5,216 bases of DNA from Competibacteraceae bacterium UBA2792. Its GTDB lineage: Bacteria; Pseudomonadota; Gammaproteobacteria; Competibacterales; Competibacteraceae. This document shows, piece after piece, positions 1 through 5,216 of the stretch (its first letter is position 1; the number at the start of each line of letters is the position of its first letter). The notes under the pieces are model-generated. The model ran no database searches and was not told the DNA's origin. It saw only the letters and a list, made by a program, of their open reading frames with translations. The translations under genes and the position numbers were made by a program. The DNA is taken from positions 176 to 5,391 of the forward strand of contig DEHU01000306.1 of the NCBI GenBank assembly GCA_002352125.1, written 5' to 3'.

Positions 1-5
1 ACCGC

Positions 6-353
6 TCAATCTTTGCCGCGCCCGCCGCTGGGCGGAAACACCGGCTGCGGGAACGGTGTCACGTTGTCGCCACCTTCCGCCGAACGAATCTTGCTGACGC
101 CCTCTCGCTCCACCTCGTCGATTCGCACGATGTAGTGCAGCGGAACGAAAGTCCGTCGTACCCCGGCGAACTCGCTTTGCAGCCGTTCCTCGGCTGGATT
201 GACCAACACGCTCGAACGCTCGCCGAACAAGAGTTCCTCGACCTCGATGAAACCGTACAGTTCGCCTTGATAAATGCTGCGCGCGTACAGCTCGTACAAC
301 TTGCCCTGGTTGACGAACAAAACGCGATAAATGCTCTTGGTGATTTTGGACAT
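6..353 (-). CDS. DUF1820 family protein (115 aa)
   Basis: This is a small, probably cytoplasmic protein of unknown function. The reading matches the DUF1820 family as I remember it. It has an N-terminal block with the motif IYRVLFVNQGKLYELYA (residues 8-24), then YGFIEVEELLFGER (33-46), VNPAEERL (51-58) and FVPLHYIVRIDEVE (69-82), and ends in a low-complexity Pro/Gly-rich tail (about 100-115). Family members are about 100-120 residues long, which fits. The frame stays open upstream to an ATG at 509, but those 52 extra residues are Trp/Phe/Gly-rich, unlike the family, and lie over repeated intergenic DNA. I therefore chose the ATG at 351-353, where family similarity begins. The Shine-Dalgarno there is weak. 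No signal peptide or membrane segment is visible. It is transcribed away from the aldehyde dehydrogenase. The family assignment is fairly sure; the function is unknown. Confidence 0.88.
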   Translation of the reverse strand: MSKITKSIYRVLFVNQGKLYELYARSIYQGELYGFIEVEELLFGERSSVLVNPAEERLQSEFAGVRRTFVPLHYIVRIDEVEREGVSKIRSAEGGDNVTPFPQPVFPPSGGRGKD

Positions 354-382
354 TGCAATCGGGTCACGGTCGTGGATAGCGC

Positions 383-411
383 AATCTAACCCCGTTTGGC
401 TCACCGGGCAA
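383..411 (-). promoter_or_regulatory. Candidate sigma70 promoter for the DUF1820 gene
   Basis: Read on the minus strand, TTGCCC (plus positions 406-411, 4 of 6 matches to the -35 consensus) is followed after exactly 17 bases by TAGATT (383-388, 4 of 6 matches to the -10 consensus). Transcription would start about 25 bases upstream of the ATG at 353. The boxes are only moderate, and one such match in a 270-bp gap can arise by chance. Confidence 0.25.
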
Positions 412-422
412 ATCCAAACCGA

Positions 423-491
423 AAAATCGCTCCAAAACCCAGCGTTCACGCCAGCAAAGCCAGCTCTTACAAGCCAAAATCGCCAAAACCC
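423..491. repeat. Imperfect direct repeat pair in the divergent intergenic region
   Basis: AAAATCGCTCCAAAACCC at 423-440 recurs as AAAATCGCCAAAACCC at 476-491. The copies are identical apart from a 2-base indel, and their starts are 53 bases apart. Further CCAAA cores occur at 414 and 474, and a GCCAGC-AAA-GCCAGC doublet lies between the copies at 450-464. The patch is more A-rich than the surrounding GC-rich genes. It could be duplicated binding sites for a regulator of either divergent gene, or the remnant of a local duplication. The repeat itself is visible; its role is inference. Confidence 0.6.
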
Positions 492-502
492 GGCTATATC
501 GA

Positions 503-514
503 CGGTCATGACCG
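503..514. promoter_or_regulatory. 12-bp perfect palindrome, possible operator
   Basis: CGGTCATGACCG is a perfect 12-base palindrome lying between the divergently transcribed DUF1820 and aldehyde dehydrogenase genes, about 110 bases upstream of the latter's start. Its location suits a dimeric regulator. However, roughly one palindrome of this length is expected by chance in a window of this size, so the regulatory reading is weak. Confidence 0.2.
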
Positions 515-552
515 CGCCATTGGCCTAATTTGCGGCCGTTCCACCTCACGCT

Positions 553-615
553 CCGGTCGGCGGACGAAAAGCCGAGCGCGAAGACGACCGGCTGGCGTCC
601 CCTTCCGTCCGCCGA
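553..615 (+). promoter_or_regulatory. Possible leader RNA structure before the aldehyde dehydrogenase
   Basis: Two inverted repeats share bases here and cannot form together. TCGGCGGACG (557-566) is a perfect 10-bp complement of CGTCCGCCGA (606-615), whose end runs into the weak GAGAAA ribosome binding site (614-619). CCGGTCG (553-559) is a perfect 7-bp complement of CGACCGG (585-591). The long-range stem would partly hide the ribosome binding site, while the short stem would free the right arm. This resembles a translational switch, but GC-rich leaders give such pairings easily. No known riboswitch class is recognised. Confidence 0.25.
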
Positions 616-625
616 GAAACGCCCC

Positions 626-2215
626 ATGACCCCCTCCCGAAGTTTCGATTTCGACAAGACCGTCTGCGTCAATCCTGCGACCGGCGATATCGTCGGCTAT
701 TCGCAGATGAACACCCCCGAGGAAGCGCGCGAGACCATCCGCCGCGCCCGCGCCGCGCAACCGGCCTGGGCGGCGCTCCCGCTGGTCGAGCGGGAGCGTT
801 ACATGGCGCGCATCCGCGATTATCTGGTCGATCACGCCGACGCCATCGGCGACACGATTTCCAAAGATGTCGGCAAAACCCAGGTCGAGGCGCTGGCCAC
901 CGAAGTGCTGACCAGCGCGCTGGCCACCGATTACTACCTCAAGAACGCCCGGCGCTTTCTCCAACCCCGCAAAGTGCGGGGCGGCTCCCTGCTGTTTTTG
1001 AACAAGCGCAGCCGGATTTTCCGGATACCTTACGGGGTGATCGGCATCATCGCCCCCTGGAATTATCCGCTCGGTATTCCAATGCACGAGATCGTGCCGG
1101 CACTGCTGGCCGGCAACGCGGTAATCTTCAAAACCGCGCCGGAAACGCAAATGGTCGGGCGCAAGATCGAGGAGATGATTCAGGCCGCCGGTCTGCCGGC
1201 CGGTGTGTTCGTTCACTTGAACCTTCCCGGCGCCCTCATCGGCCAACTCCTGCTGGAACCGGATAACCATGTGGACAAACTGTTCTTCACCGGTTCGGTG
1301 CCGGTCGGCAAAACGCTGATGGCCAAAGCCGCCGAAACGCTAACGCCGGTTTCGCTGGAGTTGGGCGGCAACGATCCGATGCTGGTCTGCCCCGACGCCA
1401 ACCTGGAACGGGCGGTCAACGGCGCGATGTGGGCCGGATTGCAAAACAGCGGCCAATCTTGCGGGGGCGTCGAACGCATCTACGTTCACAAAGACATCTA
1501 CGAACCGTTCGTCCGCCTGCTGAAGCAACGGGTGGAAGCGCTGCGCCAGGGTCCCAGCATTCACCACGACGTCGACGTGGGCGCGATGTGCACCGAACGC
1601 CAGATCAAAACCATCCAGCGCCAAGTGGACGACGCTCTAGCCAAGGGCGCGAGCATTCTTGCCCAGGTCAAGATCGATCCGGCGCACGCCCAGGCCAATT
1701 TCTACCCGGTCACGGTGCTGACCGATGTCGATCACGCGATGGAGCTGATGCGCGAGGAAACCTTCGGACCGGTTCTCGGCGTCATGAAGGTGGACGACAT
1801 GGAGCAGGCCATCCGGCTCGCCAACGATTCCAGCCTCGGCTTGACCGGCTCGGTGTGGTCCGCCAACACGCGCGCGGCGGTGGCCTTGGGGCGGCGCATC
1901 CATGCTGGAGTCATCACCATCAACGATCATCTGCTGACTCACGGCATGGCCGAAACGCCTTGGGGTGGCGTCAAGGAATCCGGCATCGGCCGCAGCCACG
2001 GCGAACTCGGCTTCGACGAGATGACCCAGCCTCAGGTGGTCACCACCGAACTGCTGCACTTCGCCAAGCGCAATCTGTTCTGGCACCCCTACGACGCCAA
2101 GCTGTACGACGGCCTGAAAGGCGCGCTGCATCTGCTGCACGGCCGTTCCATCGGCGAGCGCCTGCGCGGCTTGCTGCGTTTCGCGATGTTGCTGCCCCGG
2201 ATGTTCCGGGATTAG
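626..2215 (+). CDS. NAD(P)-dependent aldehyde dehydrogenase with C-terminal tail (529 aa)
   Basis: This enzyme oxidises an aldehyde to the carboxylic acid with NAD(P)+ in the cytoplasm; the substrate is unknown. The core motifs of the superfamily are present: APWNYP with the oxyanion Asn146, Lys169 in IFKTAPE, the Rossmann-type FTGSVPVGK (221-229), LELGG with the general-base Glu245, the nucleophile Cys279 in SGQSCGG, EETFGPV with Glu378, and [12 protein letters not shown] (445-456). A tail from about residue 485 ([13 protein letters not shown], then an amphipathic Arg/Leu-rich stretch ending in MLLPRMF) resembles, from memory, the ALDH family 15/22 and diapolycopene-dialdehyde dehydrogenase-like groups, so a lipophilic or membrane-near aldehyde is possible. 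It does not look like AstD, even though an ornithine-family aminotransferase follows. The frame is open upstream to an ATG at 530, but that extension is not ALDH-like. The ATG at 626, with GAGAAA six bases ahead, is preferred. It is divergent from the DUF1820 gene. Confidence 0.93.
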   Translation: MTPSRSFDFDKTVCVNPATGDIVGYSQMNTPEEARETIRRARAAQPAWAALPLVERERYMARIRDYLVDHADAIGDTISKDVGKTQVEALATEVLTSALATDYYLKNARRFLQPRKVRGGSLLFLNKRSRIFRIPYGVIGIIAPWNYPLGIPMHEIVPALLAGNAVIFKTAPETQMVGRKIEEMIQAAGLPAGVFVHLNLPGALIGQLLLEPDNHVDKLFFTGSVPVGKTLMAKAAETLTPVSLELGGNDPMLVCPDANLERAVNGAMWAGLQNSGQSCGGVERIYVHKDIYEPFVRLLKQRVEALRQGPSIHHDVDVGAMCTERQIKTIQRQVDDALAKGASILAQVKIDPAHAQANFYPVTVLTDVDHAMELMREETFGPVLGVMKVDDMEQAIRLANDSSLGLTGSVWSANTRAAVALGRRIHAGVITINDHLLTHGMAETPWGGVKESGIGRSHGELGFDEMTQPQVVTTELLHFAKRNLFWHPYDAKLYDGLKGALHLLHGRSIGERLRGLLRFAMLLPRMFRD

Positions 2216-2234
2216 CGCGGCTCTCGGACAACGA

Positions 2235-2250
2235 TTGCCGGGGTCGGCAA
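2235..2250. repeat. Small hairpin overlapping the -35 element
   Basis: TTGCCG (2235-2240) and CGGCAA (2245-2250) form a perfect 6-bp stem with a GGGT loop, 20 bases after the aldehyde dehydrogenase stop. It could be a weak transcription terminator for that gene, although no T-run follows, or an operator half-site pair covering the -35 box. The stem itself is certain; its function is not. Confidence 0.35.
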
Positions 2251-2262
2251 CAATGCTATGAT
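2235..2262 (+). promoter_or_regulatory. Candidate sigma70 promoter for the aminotransferase and zinc-ribbon genes
   Basis: TTGCCG (2235-2240, 4 of 6 matches) and TATGAT (2257-2262, 5 of 6 matches) are spaced by 16 bases, and a TG one base ahead of the -10 (2254-2255) makes it an extended -10 element. Transcription would start near 2269 and give a leader of about 45 bases. It lies just after the aldehyde dehydrogenase stop, so the downstream pair probably has its own promoter even if read-through also occurs. This is the best promoter-like match I found in the window. Confidence 0.5.
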
Positions 2263-2269
2263 TCGAATC
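2260..2269. promoter_or_regulatory. 10-bp palindrome at the predicted transcription start
   Basis: GATTCGAATC is a perfect 10-base palindrome overlapping the last three bases of the -10 box and reaching the predicted transcription start. A repressor bound here would block initiation. Palindromes of this length occur several times by chance in a window this size, so only the position makes it notable. It also resembles a tRNA T-loop, but no flanking stem supports that. Confidence 0.25.
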
Positions 2270-2301
2270 CGTCATTCGTTTCGCGACCCAACATTGTCTT
2301 C

Positions 2302-2305
2302 AGGA
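2302..2305 (+). promoter_or_regulatory. Ribosome binding site that decides the aminotransferase start
   Basis: AGGA lies eight bases ahead of the ATG at 2314. Another in-frame ATG at 2305 overlaps this AGGA and has no ribosome binding site of its own, so 2314 is the better start. Confidence 0.55.
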
Positions 2306-2313
2306 TGGTCCCG

Positions 2314-3567
2314 ATGAACCACTTCTCCGTCACCCGCGCGCTGTTCGATGAAGTCATGGTGCCCAACTACGCCCCGGCGGCAGTCGTTCCGGTGCGCGGC
2401 GAAGGCTCTCGCCTGTGGGATCAGGAAGGCCGGGACTACATCGATTTCGCTGGCGGCATCGCCGTGACCGGGTTGGGGCACGCTCATCCAAAGCTGGTGG
2501 CGGCGCTGGTCGAACAGGCGCAAAAGCTGTGGCATGTCAGCAACGTGCTGACCAACGAGCCAGCCTTGAAGCTGGCCCGCGCGCTGTGCGAACTGACCTT
2601 CGCGCAACGAGTGTTTTTCGCCAACTCCGGCGCCGAAGCCAACGAGGCGGCGCTCAAGCTGGCACGCAAATATGCCGCCGATCACTTTGGGCCGGACAAG
2701 CGCGAAATCATCGCCTTCACTCCATCCTTCCACGGCCGTACCCTGTTCACCGTCGCGGTCGGCGGCCAACCCAAATACACCCAGGGTTTCGAACCGCTGC
2801 CGCCGGGCATCACCCATGTTCCGTTCAACGATCTAGCCGCTCTCGCCGAAACCATTTCCGACCACACCTGCGCGGTGATTTTGGAGCCGATATTGGGCGA
2901 AAGCGGCGTCGTCAGCGCCACCCCGGAATTCCTGCAAGAAGCGCGCAAGCTGTGCGACCGGCATCGGGCGCTGCTGATTTTCGACGAAGTGCAGTCCGGC
3001 AACGGCCGCACCGGCTCTCTCTACGCCTACATGGGCTACGGGGTTACGCCGGATATCCTGACCACCGCCAAAGGGCTCGGCGGCGGCTTCCCGATCAGCG
3101 CCATGTTGACCACCAGCCCCATCGCCAACAGCCTCAACGTCGGCAGTCACGGCACCACCTACGGCGGCAACCCGCTGGGCTGCGCGGTCGCCGGCGCGGC
3201 GCTGGAGCTGCTCAGCGATCCCGGATTGCTGGCCGGAGTGCGCCACAAACACGAAACATTCATGTCCGGCCTGCATCGAATCAACGAACGGCTCGGCGTG
3301 TTTCGGGAACTGCGCGGCAAGGGATTGTTGCTCGGCTGCGAATTGATCGAACCCTGGCAAGGCCGGAGCCGGGATTTCGTCAAGGTCGCGCTGGAACAGG
3401 GGCTGCTGGTGTTGGTGGCCGGGCCGGACGTGATCCGGCTGGCGCCTTCGCTGATCATCCCCGACGAGCTGATCGAGGAAGGCTTGAACCGCTTCGAACG
3501 GGCCATTGCTCGACTGCTTTCACAAACCGTTCCCGCGAACGAGGAGCTGGCTCATGCGGCGAGATAA
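2314..3567 (+). CDS. argD: Acetylornithine/succinylornithine-type aminotransferase (417 aa)
   Basis: This is a class III, PLP-dependent aminotransferase. Enzymes of this type interconvert N-acetyl- or N-succinyl-ornithine plus 2-oxoglutarate with the acyl-glutamate semialdehyde plus glutamate, in arginine synthesis (ArgD) or degradation (AstC). The N-terminus ([16 protein letters not shown], then [16 protein letters not shown] and [11 protein letters not shown]) follows the E. coli AstC pattern closely. PLP-site features are SGAEAN (105-110), FHGR with Arg142, IFDEVQ with Asp224, the Schiff-base Lys253 in TTAKGLGGG, Thr282 in HGTTYGGNP, and Arg375. The length is slightly above the usual 400-406 because of a short C-terminal tail. 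Several usually constant positions differ: EPILGESG where EPIQGEGG is usual, VQSGNGRTG for VQTGxGRTG, and GGFPISA for GGFPIGA. No other ast genes are nearby, so a biosynthetic or dual role is the likelier reading. The last 14 bases overlap the zinc-ribbon gene. A more distant omega-aminotransferase role is not excluded. Confidence 0.9.
   Translation: MNHFSVTRALFDEVMVPNYAPAAVVPVRGEGSRLWDQEGRDYIDFAGGIAVTGLGHAHPKLVAALVEQAQKLWHVSNVLTNEPALKLARALCELTFAQRVFFANSGAEANEAALKLARKYAADHFGPDKREIIAFTPSFHGRTLFTVAVGGQPKYTQGFEPLPPGITHVPFNDLAALAETISDHTCAVILEPILGESGVVSATPEFLQEARKLCDRHRALLIFDEVQSGNGRTGSLYAYMGYGVTPDILTTAKGLGGGFPISAMLTTSPIANSLNVGSHGTTYGGNPLGCAVAGAALELLSDPGLLAGVRHKHETFMSGLHRINERLGVFRELRGKGLLLGCELIEPWQGRSRDFVKVALEQGLLVLVAGPDVIRLAPSLIIPDELIEEGLNRFERAIARLLSQTVPANEELAHAAR
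3541..3546 (+). promoter_or_regulatory. Strong ribosome binding site for the zinc-ribbon gene
   Basis: GAGGAG sits seven bases ahead of the ATG at 3554 and lies inside the last codons of the aminotransferase. Ribosomes finishing that gene could re-initiate here. This selects 3554 over the upstream in-frame ATG at 3506. Confidence 0.65.
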
Positions 3568-3709
3568 AGCCGAGCCGATACAGATCGAGTGCCCGAAGTG
3601 CCGCTATACCTCGATCATCTACATTCCCATCGAGGAGATGCCGCGCTGTCCCCAGTGCGGCACCCGGATGATCATCAAGGAGTTGCTGGACGAAGGCAAA
3701 TCGACCTAA
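3554..3709 (+). CDS. Small zinc-ribbon protein (51 aa)
   Basis: This is a 51-residue protein with two CPxC knuckles: Cys13-Pro-Lys-Cys16 and Cys32-Pro-Gln-Cys35, in the pattern C-x2-C-x15-C-x2-C, separated by a beta-rich stretch ([14 protein letters not shown]). This is the classic layout of a four-cysteine zinc ribbon, which could bind a nucleic acid, a protein partner or simply zinc. A short charged helix (IKELLDEGK) ends the protein, and no signal peptide or membrane segment is seen. The frame is open to an ATG at 3506, but that extension lies within the aminotransferase gene; the GAGGAG ahead of 3554 decides the start. The gene overlaps the aminotransferase by 14 bp in another frame, which suggests translational coupling and a linked dose. 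I do not recognise a characterised family member. That it is a real gene is supported by the intact knuckles, the strong ribosome binding site and the overlap. Confidence 0.82.
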   Translation: MRRDKAEPIQIECPKCRYTSIIYIPIEEMPRCPQCGTRMIIKELLDEGKST

Positions 3710-3766
3710 ACCGTTCGCCTCGTCCGCATCCTTCTTTCTCGCTCCGCCCCCCTTCGTCCCCGACGT

Positions 3767-3806
3767 CCATCGAAGCCTCTCGCCAGCAACCGTCGAGAGG
3801 CGATGG
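3767..3806. terminator. Hairpin between convergent genes, possible bidirectional terminator
   Basis: GCCTCTCG (3775-3782) pairs perfectly with CGAGAGGC (3794-3801) around an 11-base loop. After a 3-base bulge (GAA, 3772-3774) the stem continues with CCATC (3767-3771) against GATGG (3802-3806), giving 13 pairs in all. It lies between the zinc-ribbon stop at 3709 and the glycerate kinase stop at 3811, where a shared terminator is expected. Neither strand shows a T-run after the stem, so it is not a textbook intrinsic terminator and may instead protect RNA ends or act with other factors. Confidence 0.5.
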
Positions 3807-3810
3807 GTCG

Positions 3811-5100
3811 TCACCGCGCGATCCCGTCCGATTCGGCCACCAGGATCGCCCGAAAATCGTTGACGTTGGTCAGGGTCGGCCCGGTGATCACCGAATCGCC
3901 CAAGGCCCGAAAAAAGCCGTGGCCGTCGTTGTTCGCCAAGCTGTCGCGCGGCTTGATACCCTTGGCCCAAGCGCGAGCTAGCGTGTCCGGCGCAAGGTAA
4001 GCTCCGGCAATGTCTTCCTGTCCATCCACGCCGTCGGTGTCGCCGGCCAGCGCGTAAATGCCGGGCTGGCCGTTTAGCGCAATGCCGAGCGCGAGCAGAA
4101 ATTCGACGTTGCGCCCGCCGCGCCCCCGGCCGCGTACCGTCACGGTGGTTTCACCCCCAGAGAGCAGGACGCAAGGTGCGGGGAACGGTTGGCCGCGCAA
4201 GGCGATTTGCCGAGCGATGCCGGCCATCGCCGTGCCGACATCGCGGGCTTCGCCCTCGATGCTGTCGCCCAAAACGTGCGCGGCGAGGCCCGCCCGGCGA
4301 GCGACTGCCGCTGCGGCTTCGAGCGCCATCTGGGGAGTGGCGATCAGATGGGTCTCGATGCTGGCCAGACGTGGATCGCCCGGCTTGATCGTCTCGCCCT
4401 GACCGCTTTCCAGCAAGGCCCGCGCCGCTGCCGGCGCGTCGATCCTGTAGCGGTCGAGAATCGCCAGGGCATCGGCGCATGTGGTGGGATCGGGCACGGT
4501 CGGCCCGGAGGCGATGTCCGGCGGGTCGTCGCCGGGCACATCGGAGATCAGCAGGTTAACGACGCGAGCGGGATAACAAGCCGCTGCCAGCCGGCCGCCC
4601 TTGATCGCCGACAGGTGGCGGCGCACGCGGTTCATTTCGGAAATGGTGGCACCACTATCGAGCAGCGCCCGGTTCACCGCCTGCTTGTCCGCCAGCGTCA
4701 ATCCTTCACCGGGCAACGGCAACAGAGCCGAGCCGCCGCCAGAGATCAGGCACAAGATCACATCGTCGGCGCCCAATCCCCGCACTCGATCCAAGATGCG
4801 CCGGGCGGCGTCGAGACCGGCGGCGTCCGGCACCGGATGAGCGGCCTCGACGATCTCGATCCGCTGGCAGGGCACGGCGTAGCCGTAGCGGGTCACCACC
4901 AGTCCCGATAGCTCGCCCGGCCAATGTGCCTCCACTGCCCGCGCCATAGCCGCCGACGCCTTGCCGGCACCGATCACGATCAGCCGGCCTTTGGGCGGTT
5001 TCGGCAACCAAAGCGGCACGCACCGCGCCGGTTGCGCCGCCGCGATGGCGGCCTCGAACATCTCTCGCAACAGTGCCTTGGCATCGGAGTTCTTCAGCAT
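3811..5100 (-). CDS. ttuD: Glycerate 2-kinase, DUF4147/MOFRL type (429 aa)
   Basis: This enzyme phosphorylates D-glycerate with ATP, usually to 2-phosphoglycerate, feeding glyoxylate, tartrate, serine or glycolate carbon into lower glycolysis. Homologues are often labelled hydroxypyruvate reductase (TtuD), an older name. The N-terminal DUF4147 domain (about 8-240) carries GAGKASAAMA (44-53), ISGGGSALL (119-127), an EMNRVRRHLSAIKGG block (155-169) and ISDVPGDDPPDIASGPTVPDP (185-205). The C-terminal MOFRL domain (about 307-421) carries LSGGETTVTVRG (313-324), GRGGRNVEF (326-334), AGDTDGVDG (352-360) and GPTLTNVNDFRAILV (407-421). Both domains are complete and the length is typical. Two ATGs lie four codons apart; the one at 5100 has GAGGAA ahead of it, while the one at 5112 has none. 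The gene converges on the zinc-ribbon gene. No glyoxylate-pathway partner is in view; one might lie just beyond the right edge. Confidence 0.93.
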   Translation of the reverse strand: MLKNSDAKALLREMFEAAIAAAQPARCVPLWLPKPPKGRLIVIGAGKASAAMARAVEAHWPGELSGLVVTRYGYAVPCQRIEIVEAAHPVPDAAGLDAARRILDRVRGLGADDVILCLISGGGSALLPLPGEGLTLADKQAVNRALLDSGATISEMNRVRRHLSAIKGGRLAAACYPARVVNLLISDVPGDDPPDIASGPTVPDPTTCADALAILDRYRIDAPAAARALLESGQGETIKPGDPRLASIETHLIATPQMALEAAAAVARRAGLAAHVLGDSIEGEARDVGTAMAGIARQIALRGQPFPAPCVLLSGGETTVTVRGRGRGGRNVEFLLALGIALNGQPGIYALAGDTDGVDGQEDIAGAYLAPDTLARAWAKGIKPRDSLANNDGHGFFRALGDSVITGPTLTNVNDFRAILVAESDGIAR

Positions 5101-5104
5101 AGCA

Positions 5105-5110
5105 TTCCTC
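5105..5110 (-). promoter_or_regulatory. Ribosome binding site that decides the glycerate kinase start
   Basis: Read on the minus strand, GAGGAA ends four bases ahead of the ATG at 5098-5100. It overlaps the upstream in-frame ATG (5110-5112), which lacks its own site. The coding start at 5100 is therefore preferred, though the spacing is a little short. Confidence 0.5.
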
Positions 5111-5171
5111 ATGGAGCGCGATTTCGGATTCTCGAAAAGCGGTCTTCTGCTACGGCGTCAACCTCCCGGCC

Positions 5172-5211
5172 AGCGCGATTGCCCCGGTAATCCAGCCAGG
5201 GCAATCGCGCT
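5172..5211. repeat. Strong 13-bp inverted repeat upstream of the glycerate kinase gene
   Basis: AGCGCGATTGCCC (5172-5184) and GGGCAATCGCGCT (5199-5211) are perfect inverted copies around a 14-base spacer. After one mismatch, GG (5186-5187) and CC (5196-5197) could extend the stem. As RNA this would be very stable. On the minus strand no T-run follows; on the plus strand only five bases remain in the window, so a T-run cannot be judged. It is probably a terminator for an off-window gene. Alternatives are an RNA-stabilising stem or an interspersed repeat. It lies 72 bases upstream of the chosen glycerate kinase start. Confidence 0.65.
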
Positions 5212-5216
5212 ATGTG

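Noticed and set aside
466..500. Sigma70 promoter for the aldehyde dehydrogenase using CTTACA and TATATC
   Set aside because: The spacing is 23 bases, outside the usual range, and no better pair was found in the gap.
354..509. N-terminal extension of the DUF1820 protein by 52 residues, from an ATG at 509
   Set aside because: The extra residues are Trp/Phe/Gly-rich, unlike the family, and overlie repeated intergenic DNA. The family-like sequence begins exactly at the ATG at 353.
506..1270. Long open frame on the minus strand, 254 codons, opposite the aldehyde dehydrogenase
   Set aside because: It has no recognisable motif and mirrors a gene with intact catalytic residues. Long antisense frames are common in GC-rich genes.
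2254..2275. tRNA-like T-arm suggested by ATTCGAATCC
   Set aside because: The bases on either side do not form the required 5-bp stem, and there is no acceptor, D-arm or anticodon arm upstream. It fits a promoter-proximal palindrome better.
1429..2304. Upstream extension of the aminotransferase frame through the aldehyde dehydrogenase gene
   Set aside because: The translation is Arg/Gln/Ser-rich nonsense in the wrong frame of a well-supported gene. The aminotransferase domain begins only after 2314.
2415..3671. A 418-codon open frame on the plus strand overlapping the aminotransferase
   Set aside because: It is very rich in Arg, Gln and Ala with no family signature, typical of a shadow frame. 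The overlapping frame has all PLP-site residues.
2314..3709. Arginine succinyltransferase (ast) operon
   Set aside because: Only the AstC/ArgD-type gene is present. The next gene is a zinc ribbon and the upstream dehydrogenase lacks AstD character.
4189..4911. A 240-codon open frame on the plus strand opposite the glycerate kinase
   Set aside because: It has no recognisable domain and low-complexity composition, while the minus-strand gene carries complete DUF4147 and MOFRL motifs.
5128..5161. Sigma70 promoter for the glycerate kinase using TTGACG (minus strand, 5156-5161)
   Set aside because: The -35 match is good (5 of 6), but no acceptable -10 box lies 16-18 bases away; the nearest A/T-rich hexamer, GAGAAT, is about 22 bases away.

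Overview
This window looks like chromosomal DNA from a GC-rich proteobacterium, most likely a gammaproteobacterium. The evidence is a DUF1820 protein of the kind found in Pseudomonas-like and related lineages, and an ornithine-family aminotransferase that reads closely like enterobacterial AstC/ArgD. A Competibacter-like or purple-sulfur-like lineage is possible, but that is only an impression. There are no tRNA or rRNA genes, insertion sequences, CRISPR arrays or phage genes. I read it as ordinary core or metabolic sequence with some interesting intergenic structure.

Layout from left to right: (1) a DUF1820 gene on the minus strand at 6-353; (2) a divergent intergenic region at 354-625 with repeats, a palindrome and possible leader RNA structure; (3) an aldehyde dehydrogenase on the plus strand at 626-2215, belonging to a subgroup with an unusual C-terminal tail; (4) a 98-bp gap with a good candidate sigma70 promoter; (5) an acetylornithine/succinylornithine-type aminotransferase on the plus strand at 2314-3567; (6) a 51-residue zinc-ribbon protein at 3554-3709 that overlaps the aminotransferase by 14 bp and is probably translationally coupled to it; (7) a convergent intergenic hairpin near 3767-3806; (8) a glycerate 2-kinase of the DUF4147/MOFRL (TtuD) type on the minus strand, 3811-5100; (9) a strong 13-bp inverted repeat at 5172-5211, near the right edge.

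The aminotransferase interconverts an acyl-ornithine and the matching semialdehyde in arginine synthesis or degradation. The neighbouring dehydrogenase does not look like AstD, and no astA, astB or astE is present, so this is not a classical ast operon. The aminotransferase appears to have its own promoter and to share a transcript with the zinc-ribbon gene. The glycerate kinase is a separate unit that feeds glycerate into central carbon metabolism.

I found no clearly new multi-gene system. The best leads are the coupled zinc-ribbon microprotein, the repeats and competing stems in the divergent leader, and the two symmetric elements overlapping the aminotransferase promoter. All claims come from reading the sequence and remembered family motifs; no search or folding program was run.
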